From assembly GCA_050950785.1 (NCBI GenBank), contig JBMNIG010000010.1, forward strand, positions 1-64,000: a stretch of 64,000 nt of DNA, read 5' to 3'. This document shows, piece after piece, positions 36,464 through 44,500 of the stretch. The translations under genes were made by a program, and so were the position numbers. The stretch is from JAAYOS01 sp050950785. Its GTDB lineage: Bacteria; Bacillota; Clostridia; Oscillospirales; JAAYOS01. The first letter of the stretch is position 1; each line of letters begins with the position of its first letter. Under the pieces are notes generated by a model. It saw only the letters and a list, made by a program, of their open reading frames with translations. It made no database searches and was not told where the DNA came from.

Positions 36464-36491
36464 TTGAGCTGATACATTATTATGGTATAAT
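36464..36491 (+). promoter_or_regulatory. Sigma-A promoter of the HEPN gene
   Basis: TTGAGC at 36464-36469, a 16-bp spacer and TATAAT at 36486-36491, about 110 bp upstream of the HEPN coding sense. Confidence 0.6.
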
Positions 36492-36607
36492 ATAAATGGC
36501 ATAAAAAGTCAAACCGGATCCCGCAATAAAGGGGAATTTTATAACTATTTGCAAAGCACAGCATTGAAGCTGCAAAGAATATTGGCAATTATAATGGGGT
36601 TGCTAAT

Positions 36608-36961
36608 TTGGTATTGCAGTCGGCGGAGAAGTTGCTTAAAGCGGTAATAGAATGTTTCTTTGTTGATGATGAAGACTGTATTCGGCTAATGATAAGTCAT
36701 AATTTAAGGGCCTTGCTAGAAAAGATAAAAAGCAGATTTAAGGATTGTCCACTTGATTCCAAGGATTATAAGTGGCTTGGCGATTTTTATTATGACGTAA
36801 GATATCCCGGTGACAATTTTGTCGTAGTAGGAGAAGAGAGTGGCCTTGAGTGTATACGGTTACTTGAGGAGCTGATACAATGGATCGACTCTCTTGATGA
36901 GCGTCCGAAGCAAATACCGGCAGAGGTTGAGAGAGTTGAGGACATTATCAGACAGTACTAA
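36608..36961 (+). CDS. HEPN-domain protein, start uncertain
   Basis: HEPN fold: 'LQSAEKLLKAVIECFF' carries the conserved AEKLLKA box, and 'SHNLRALLEKI' and 'YYDVRYPGDNF' follow as in HEPN proteins that partner with MNT nucleotidyltransferases. Coding sense clearly extends upstream of TTG 36608 as 'HSIEAAKNIGNYNGVANL', but that extension runs into a stop near 36549 without an ATG. The true start is therefore a rare codon, or the 5' end is frameshifted. No MNT antitoxin-like gene is adjacent, so a toxin-antitoxin assignment is unsupported. The Rx4-6H RNase motif is not evident. Confidence 0.72.
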   Translation: MVLQSAEKLLKAVIECFFVDDEDCIRLMISHNLRALLEKIKSRFKDCPLDSKDYKWLGDFYYDVRYPGDNFVVVGEESGLECIRLLEELIQWIDSLDERPKQIPAEVERVEDIIRQY

Positions 36962-36987
36962 TTTGGTACTAAATGAGCAAAAATATG

Positions 36988-37022
36988 GGCTGGTGTTTGT
37001 TTGCACCGGCCTTATTCTTTTT
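36988..37022 (+). terminator. Terminator of the HEPN gene
   Basis: GGCTGGTG at 36988-36995 pairs with CACCGGCC at 37004-37011, followed by TTATTCTTTTT. Confidence 0.8.
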
Positions 37023-37129
37023 GCGATATTCTATAATAATCCTTTATAATTGTTCGACAAATATTATTATTCGACAATGAGTTACAAATTTATGTAATTT
37101 TGCGATACTTAAAACAATAGCAAGTGATG

Positions 37130-37175
37130 AAGCTGTTTGACAAGCCACCTCTGGCAGGTCTTGCAGCTTTTTAAT
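37130..37175 (+). promoter_or_regulatory. Terminator-like hairpin in the leader region of the giant surface protein gene
   Basis: AAGCTG, CAAG and ACCT on the left arm pair with AGGT, CTTG and CAGCTT on the right, followed by TTTAATTT. It lies 205 bp before the surface protein start and after the HEPN terminator, so it may end a short transcript or act as an attenuator. The remaining bases of 37023-37380 are AT-rich with nothing else recognised. Confidence 0.5.
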
Positions 37176-37380
37176 TTGCAAATAGTAACGGAACTTGTCC
37201 GAAAATGACAATAATTGTGGAACAGCATTTGCCAAATGTTACAAATTTTTTATTAGTGAATTGATATACTCAGCAATAGCAAAAATCATGTGCTCTTTTA
37301 CATAATCAAAATATTTGTTGGCGGATTACTTACCCTATTGTAGCGACTTGACACTGTAAATGATTAAGGGAGGTTCAATA

Positions 37381-40300
37381 ATGTCAAAGCGGTTAATTTC
37401 TGTATTAGTAGCACTGATCATGGTCATAGGGTTGATGCCTGCAGTAGGTGCTACGGGGGCTGATATAAGCTCTCAGTTTTCGGACATGCCCAACAATTGG
37501 GCGACCGAAGCCCTGGAATTTGCCGTAGCAAACCGCTTGCTTCAGGGGGCTAATGGCAAAATAATGCCGGACAAACCTCTGACAAGAGCGGAGATGGCGG
37601 CGATAATAGTCAGGGCATTTGGCGCGTCAGAGGAAGGAGACATATCCTCATACACCGATGTCCGTAAATCGGACTGGTTCTTTGAATACATAGCAAAAGC
37701 TTTCAAGATGGGGGTAATGGAAGGCTACTCGGGGAAAATGAACCCCGACAGCAATATTACTCGTGAGCAAGCTTTTACTGTGTTGGCAAGGGCACTTAAA
37801 CTCCAACCTGCAACAAGAATCAACAAAACATTCAGTGACATTGAGGAGATATCCGATTGGGCAAGAGGCTCCATATATGCTATGGTAAACGCTGGTTACA
37901 TACAGGGTTCAAACGGAAAACTGAATCCCAAAGCGGACATAACTAGAGCAGAATTTGCCCAGGTAATGTTTAACCTTATTAAGCAATACATAAGCGAAGA
38001 AGGAGAATATACAGAGGTTGCCGAAGGCAACGTTATGATCAATGTTCCAGGCGCTGCTCTTAAGGGCGTCAATGTGAGTGGCGACCTGATAATAGGTGAC
38101 GGCGTAGGTGACGGAGACATTATACTAGAAGACGTTACTGTGGCCGGAAGACTTGTTATCAGGGGTGGTGGCGAGAACTCTATAATCATCCGCGGCAAAT
38201 CTAATGTTTCATACATAGTTGCCACAAGAGTTGATGGTACTGTCAGGATTCTGGTAGAGGACGACGCTGAAGTAGAGGTAATTTATGTTGACGACGGTTC
38301 CGATGACATTATTGTCGAAGGTGATGTTGGACAAATTGAGCTAGTGGCTGACAATGTCACTGTTTATGCAACTGGCGCTTCCATCGAATCTGCCAACATT
38401 ACCGGTGTGAACTCAAAAATTATAGTTGACTCTGATTCAGAAGTTGAAAGCATTTCGGTCAGAGCGGCTAACGCATCTATCGATGTTGATGGAAGTGTTA
38501 ATGAAATTTCAACTTCTGGAGCAAACACTAATGTTTCCGGTGGCGGAAAAGTAGATAAAGTTAATGTTGAACAGGGTGGTAATGGTGCTAGCATAACCAC
38601 ACCAAATACCGAGATTAGTGTTGGCGAAGGTGTAACAGGCGTAACTGCCGGTGGAGGCGAAGAAGTTGAGGGTGGACAGACCGTAAAGAACAATAAAGAC
38701 GGAACTGGTATTGTGTCAGAACCACCGGCAAGCGGTGGAACATATGTACCGCCGATTGTAAAGAAAAAGTTTAAGTTTGATATAGAGACCACCTGCTTCG
38801 ACTATGGGCAGCTGGTAACAAAGCTACATATCCATCTTGATGAAGCGCTCCAGGGAGCAACAGCAGAAGAAGTCGCGGCGGCATTCAGTGTAGTTGTCAA
38901 GAACTACGAGCGTAACTTCTACGGAACTGTTTTCGAAGGAGACTTTGATCGTGTCATTACCGGAGCAACAGTCAGCGAAGACGGTAAGACTATTACTCTT
39001 GAGCTGAAATCACTCTATGCCGACAGCATCTTTGGTGGTGCTAACTACTATATGTTTAGCGACGGCTATGAAGTTACACTTAAAGATGACTTAGGCAATC
39101 TGAAGGCGGAGAAAGCTCAGTTTGAATATTCTGGTGTATCCTTCGATCCAGAAGCGGATAAGTGGGGAGCTGTTGAGGAGACTGAAACCACATACAATTA
39201 CCGCTACTTCGATCCGTTAGAAGACGGATACACAAAGCCGGAGAACGGATTCCCGATCATCGTTTGGTTGCATGGTGCTGGAGAAAGCGGATCCTCTAAC
39301 AACTACGACAACAACATTCAACTCACCGCAAACCGTGTAACAGCATGGGGCCAGGCTGCTTCACAGAATCTGTTCGGCGGAGCATATGTAATTGCACCTC
39401 AGACCAGCAGGAATGTGTCAAGTTGGACGGCTAATGGTGTGATTGCAACCGTTGAAGCCTTCATCGACCTGGTAGGCGAAGAGAATGTTGACCGTGACCG
39501 CATCTACATCGGAGGCTGCTCGATGGGCGGTATGGGCACATGGACCGTTATCAAGGCCTATCCCAATTATTTTGCCGCAGCATTCCCTATTTGTGCGCAA
39601 ACTTCATTTACTGATGCACAGAAGCAATCGCTAAAGAATCTGCCGATCTACCTGATACACAGCGTTGATGATACGACTGTGCGGATAAGTGGTAGTATCA
39701 ACGCGTACAATGAGCTCACTGCGGTAGGAAAAGAGAATATCTATCTTGCGTTCTATGAGCATGTTGTGTTTGAAGGTCTGGCGGAAGATGAACTCGGTCC
39801 CGGACACTGGAGCTGGGTCTATGCACACAATGACTTTGACGGAGAAGGAGAAGACGAGGAGTACTGGCTTGACGAGTTTACATACAACGATTACGTGTAT
39901 GAGACAACCAAGCCAAGCGAACTTGGGTTCTCATCTTTCAAAGCATGGCTTGCCGATCAAGAAAATGAAACCGAAGGAGAAGAACGCCTCGTAACAAGCG
40001 TCAGTGTAACCTATGCCAATACTACAGTGATTTCGGTACCGGGTGAAAGCGGGAATATTACCGAGACGGTTACCGTGACATATCCTGATGGAATAGAGGA
40101 TGAAACCTTCGCAATTCAGTTTGGTGAGACGAACATCTATACAATTCCTTCAGGTGACGGAATCACGTTCACTCTGTCCGGTGCTGTTGCAGAAGCTGGT
40201 TACTCAGAAGACGATTTCGAGTTTATCGGATGGACCAATTCGCCATATTATTTCTACGGATGGGGGTCTCTCCTCGATACGAATGAAGTGAATTTGACGG

Positions 40301-40797
40301 GTGACCTGACATTGATCCCGGTGTTTGCTCTGAAACGAGATGCGACATTTGACATAGAGACCACCTGTTTTGACTATGGACAGTTGGTAACGAAGTTACA
40401 TATCCATCTCAAAAAACCCATTGGAGAAGTAACTGAAGATGAAATAAAAGAAGCGTTCAGTGTAGTTGTCAAAAACTACGAGCGCAACTTCTACGGAACT
40501 GTTTTCGAAGGAGACTTTGAACGCGTCATTACCGGAGCAACAGTCAGCGAAGAAGGTAAGACTATTACTCTTGAACTTGAGTCTCTCTACGCTGACAGCA
40601 TCTTTGGCGGTGCTAACTACTACATGTTCAGCGACGGCTATGAAGTTACACTCAAAGATGACTTAGGCAACCTGAAGGCTGATGAAGTCAGCTTTGTACA
40701 CTCCGGTATATCATTCGATCCGGAAGCTGACAAGTGGGGAGCTGTTGCTGAAACAGAGACCACATACAATTACCGTTACTTCGATCCGTCACAGTGA
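37381..40797 (+). CDS. Giant SLH-domain surface protein with esterase modules, N-terminal part up to the frameshift cluster
   Basis: ATG 37381 follows GGGAGG. Signal peptide 'SVLVALIMVIGLMPAVGATG'. Three SLH domains at about 32-210 ('NRLLQGANGKIMPDKPLTRA', 'MGVMEGYSGKMNPDSNITRE', 'GYIQGSNGKLNPKADITRA') anchor it to cell-wall polysaccharide. A repetitive beta-solenoid-like stalk runs to about 450. An Ig-like domain leads into an alpha/beta hydrolase like predicted peptidases/esterases of COG4099: nucleophile Ser in 'YIGGCSMGGMGTW', Asp in 'IHSVDDTTV', His in 'GPGHWSWVYAH'. A spacer with 'DDFEFIGWTNSPYYFYGW' leads to a second copy of the same Ig-esterase unit, where the frame breaks at 40797. 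Likely a cell-surface carbohydrate or feruloyl/acetyl esterase. Confidence 0.85.
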   Translation: MSKRLISVLVALIMVIGLMPAVGATGADISSQFSDMPNNWATEALEFAVANRLLQGANGKIMPDKPLTRAEMAAIIVRAFGASEEGDISSYTDVRKSDWFFEYIAKAFKMGVMEGYSGKMNPDSNITREQAFTVLARALKLQPATRINKTFSDIEEISDWARGSIYAMVNAGYIQGSNGKLNPKADITRAEFAQVMFNLIKQYISEEGEYTEVAEGNVMINVPGAALKGVNVSGDLIIGDGVGDGDIILEDVTVAGRLVIRGGGENSIIIRGKSNVSYIVATRVDGTVRILVEDDAEVEVIYVDDGSDDIIVEGDVGQIELVADNVTVYATGASIESANITGVNSKIIVDSDSEVESISVRAANASIDVDGSVNEISTSGANTNVSGGGKVDKVNVEQGGNGASITTPNTEISVGEGVTGVTAGGGEEVEGGQTVKNNKDGTGIVSEPPASGGTYVPPIVKKKFKFDIETTCFDYGQLVTKLHIHLDEALQGATAEEVAAAFSVVVKNYERNFYGTVFEGDFDRVITGATVSEDGKTITLELKSLYADSIFGGANYYMFSDGYEVTLKDDLGNLKAEKAQFEYSGVSFDPEADKWGAVEETETTYNYRYFDPLEDGYTKPENGFPIIVWLHGAGESGSSNNYDNNIQLTANRVTAWGQAASQNLFGGAYVIAPQTSRNVSSWTANGVIATVEAFIDLVGEENVDRDRIYIGGCSMGGMGTWTVIKAYPNYFAAAFPICAQTSFTDAQKQSLKNLPIYLIHSVDDTTVRISGSINAYNELTAVGKENIYLAFYEHVVFEGLAEDELGPGHWSWVYAHNDFDGEGEDEEYWLDEFTYNDYVYETTKPSELGFSSFKAWLADQENETEGEERLVTSVSVTYANTTVISVPGESGNITETVTVTYPDGIEDETFAIQFGETNIYTIPSGDGITFTLSGAVAEAGYSEDDFEFIGWTNSPYYFYGWGSLLDTNEVNLTGDLTLIPVFALKRDATFDIETTCFDYGQLVTKLHIHLKKPIGEVTEDEIKEAFSVVVKNYERNFYGTVFEGDFERVITGATVSEEGKTITLELESLYADSIFGGANYYMFSDGYEVTLKDDLGNLKADEVSFVHSGISFDPEADKWGAVAETETTYNYRYFDPSQ
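38779..39966 (+). repeat. Direct repeat unit 1: Ig-like plus esterase module
   Basis: About 1.19 kb that recurs at 40351-41545 with high nucleotide identity. Starts at 'DIETTCFDYGQLVTKLHIHL' and ends at 'FSSFKAWLADQEN'. The offset is 1572 bp at the 5' edge. It marks an intragenic tandem duplication. Confidence 0.85.
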
Positions 40798-41545
40798 CGG
40801 GTACGACAAAGCCGGAGAACGGATTCCCGATCGTCGTCTGGCTGCATGGAGGCGGCGAGGGCGGATCAGCTCCAACAACTACGACAACACCATCCAGACT
40901 GACCGCAAACCGCGTAACAGCATGGGGGCAGCCCGCAGCACAGGATCTGTTTGGCGGAGCATATGTGCTTGCACCTCAGACCAGCCGGAATGTAACCAGC
41001 TGGACGGCAGACGGTGTAGTAGCATACCATTGAGGCCTTTCATCGACCTGGTCGGCGAAGAGAACGTCGACCGTGACCGCATCTACATCGGCGGCTGCTC
41101 GATGGGCGGTAGGCGGCACATGGACAGTCATCAAGGGCATATCCAGATTATTTTGCCGCAGCGTTCCCGATCTGCGCCGGAACAACCTTTACCGAGGGCC
41201 AGCAGAAGCTCTTAAGGATCTTCCGATCTACTACATCCACAGTGTTGATGATCCAACTGTAAACATCAGCGGCGGAATAGCGGCATATAACGCGCTGAAA
41301 GATGCAGGAAATGACAGAGTATATCTGGCACTGTATGAGCATGTATGGTTTGAAGGTCTTCCCGAAGATGAATTAGGTCCCGGACACTGGAGCTGGGTCT
41401 ATGTACACAATGACTTCGACGGAGAAGGCGAAGACGAGGAGTACTGGCTTGATGAGTTTACACTCGATGGTGTTGTGTATGAGTCAACTAAGCCAATCGA
41501 ACTCGGGTTCTCATCCTTCAAAGCATGGCTTGCAGCTCAGGAAAA
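40351..41545 (+). repeat. Direct repeat unit 2: Ig-like plus esterase module
   Basis: Second copy of the unit at 38779-39966. Its 5' third is clean, while 40790-41220 carries many single-base insertions relative to unit 1. The nucleophile motif 'YIGGCSMGG' and the triad motifs 'IHSVDDPTV' and 'GPGHWSWVYVH' are all still present. Confidence 0.85.
40794..41220 (+). other. Frameshift cluster inside the second esterase module
   Basis: Compared base by base with the first module, this stretch has about eight single-base insertions and one deletion, for instance near 40795, 40806, 40870, 40898, 41026, 41037, 41111 and 41137. Coding sense jumps between all three frames ('ENGFPIVVWLHGGGEGG', 'SSNNYDNTIQ', 'LTANRVTAWGQPAAQDLFGG', 'FIDLVGEENVDRDRIYIGG'). 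Most are extra bases next to an identical one, a pattern more typical of poor base calling than of evolutionary decay. Confidence 0.8.
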
Positions 41546-44500
41546 GAGGGCTTCTGAGATCAAATACGATACCTATAAGTTTGAAATTACAGACTTAGAC
41601 GAAGTATATCCAGTGACCCAAGGGGTAACAGATCCTGATGAAGCAGGGTTCGAAGCGATGATTCCTGTTAAGATAAGGATTGTGGTAGACAAATCAAATG
41701 ACAACCCCTACAAGGGCATGGTAAGAGTAGCAGCAGTCGGTGTTGAAGGTCTCCAACTTTGGGCAAAGGACACTGAAGGTGATTGGTATGACATCAACAA
41801 GGTAGGTTGGGGACCACCAGGAGGATTTCCAATAGATTCTGAGGCAATAACTGAAGTATATGTTGTTGCTACAGAAGAGCTGGAGCGCCTTGTGACATTG
41901 GAGCTGGTAGACATTACCGGTAATTACGGTGCAGAAGATGGCGTTATAATCAGCCAGGATGTGGCAATCAAAGCGTTTGTTGAAGAACCAGCAGAGCCAA
42001 TTAAGGGAAGCTTTGAATCCACAGGTAATGTTGGCATTGCACCTGACACAGCAGGGGATGCGGCAGGGAAAATCTATGCCGAATACGGGCTGGTAGTTGA
42101 TGGTGAAAGCATCTCCTTAGCCGATAGTAATGTGGAGTACATCAAAGTAAAAGTTGGTGAAGGGGATTGGGAAGAACTAACACCAAACACTGATGACACA
42201 TTGTGGTTTAATGTTGAGAAAGCTAAGGGAAGCTATGAATTTGAAGTAAAGGCAAATGATGGAACCATCTACTTAGCAACCCTAGATTGGCAAGCTGAGA
42301 TTAATGAGGCCACATGGGAAGCAACTGGTAGGGAAGGCCCGCATGACGGGAAAACCTATGTAGAATATAAGTTGATGGACGGCAGTGAACAAGTATCTCT
42401 TGAGGTTGGCAAAGTTAAGCTAATTGCCACCAAGGATGGAGAAAAGTGGGTAGCCTTAGAACCCAACACTGATGAAAACTTGTGGTTCAATAAAGCTCAC
42501 GGGACCGGAAGCTATGATTTCTTCATAGTGACTGCTCAAGGAGCTATGTACAGGGCATCATTGGATTGGCTCGAGAAAATTTTAGCTGAAGCAGATTACA
42601 ATGCAGCTTGGAATGAAGAAAGAGGTACTTGGTACATAAAAGTAACTGTGCCTGGTGAGAACTTAGACGCAGACAGCATTCAGACAATATATGTTGTTAA
42701 ACAAGCCGATGAAAAGTTAGACGAACCCAGAGCATTAACTCCGGACAGCGACAAGGTTCTGTGGTTTGGAGTGGCCAAGGGTAATGGAGATCTAGCGTTT
42801 AGAGATGCAGGAGAATACGCATACGAAGTTGTGCGTAAAGACGGCAGCAAATACATGTTCAGCTTCACATATGATCCAGATAAAGTGCAGGGAGTAGAAG
42901 AAGTAAGAACCCTAGGCAAACTTGAGGGAGCTACCGATTATCCGGGATATGATAATTGGAGTGCAGCGATCACGGAAGATGGCATTGATTTTAGCCGGAT
43001 TACCAAAGAGCAAGCCATAGCAATGGGGCTGCCCGATGCAGACTACTACGGTATTGCTATGAAGTTGGTAGTAGGCAATGATCCCATCGACCTAAATTCT
43101 GATAATGTCCTGAAAGTTGTTAGAAGTTTTGAAGATGGAGAGCCAGTAGATGTACTGGTAACTGCAGATGGAACAGTCCAATTTGTGCACGATGGCTGGG
43201 GTGAAGCTGGCAAGTATACAATGTGCTACTATCTGATAGATGGTAGAGTTATCGAGGTAGAAATTAATGTAATATCTTTTGAGTTCTCAAATGAAGCCCG
43301 GTGGAATGCAGTTGGCGTCGGAGTCAACACCATAGAGGGTAAAGATTATATATTCCAAGGCTTTGAGCTGTTGGATGCTGAAGGGAACCAGATACCCCTG
43401 GTAGCAGACAACATTGAAACGATGACAGTTCTTGGGCCAGGTGACACTGGCCCAAGGGAGCTAACCGTTGGTGACGATAGTGATCCTCTGTTGTGGTTCA
43501 ATGTACTGAAAGCTGCTGGCGAGTATAGGTACACAGTAGTAACAAAAGAAGGTTTAACTTATTTCGCAACTTTGAATTGGACAGAACCAAGAGAAGTAGC
43601 CGCAACACCAGGTGGAGTACCACAATATAATGAAACCCTGAGAGCGACGTATCAGAAGTACAATGTAGAAGATATATCTCTTTTAGAATTTGATGCAATG
43701 TATCAGATTAAGCCTAGCGGTGCAATTAGCGAACTTGTTCCAAGCGGCGATGACTGCTTATGGTTCAAAGTTGATTCTGATGATTTGAATTGGTTCCAAG
43801 AAGAAGGCGAACATATCTTCTTGGTTAAGCACGGAGATGCTTGGAGTACGTTTGTAATTAGTTACACAATGTTAATTGATACGACTTGGTACAATGTTAT
43901 AGACAAAACATTCACGATAACAAATGCCAGTCAACTTGCTGGGCTCGCAAAGCTTGTCAACAGAGGCGTTGATTTTAGAGGAAAAACCATTGCTCTCGGA
44001 GCAGATATCGATCTAAGTGGGTACGATTGGGTACCAATTGGATTTATTAATGAAACTACAGAGATATGGGATGCCGATGAATACGATCGTTGCCCGAATG
44101 TATTTAGAGGAAGCTTCGATGGCAGAAATCATACCATCTCAAACTTAAGAGTTAACAAGGCCGAATACAAAGCTGTTGGCCTATTTGGTGTGATCAGTTT
44201 AACTGAAGACGCGGAAATCAAGGACATCAAGTTTACTAATGCGACAGTTAACGGATATACTGGCGTAGGCGTGCTGACAGGTATGGTGAGAGCAGGTACA
44301 AAGTGGGTGAACGGTATAGGTCACGCTGCTCAGATAAGTGGTATAGAAGTGGTCAACTCATCCGTTACTGGATTGAAATATGTGGGCGGTATTATTGGAT
44401 ATTCAACTGCCTCTGTTAAAGATAGTTTGGCCACAAATGTAATAGTTACTGCTAATTACAAAACGGGTATGGCAGGAAAGAGCGGTGAGACTGCAGGCGG

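Noticed and set aside
36464..36961. HEPN/MNT toxin-antitoxin system
   Set aside because: Only the HEPN half is present; neither neighbour is a nucleotidyltransferase and the RNase motif is not evident.
38364..38792. Long minus-strand ORFs opposite the surface protein genes (also 54051-54611 and 44702-45196)
   Set aside because: Shadow frames created by Gly/Asp/Val-rich codons of the real genes; proline/serine/threonine-biased translations without ribosome sites.
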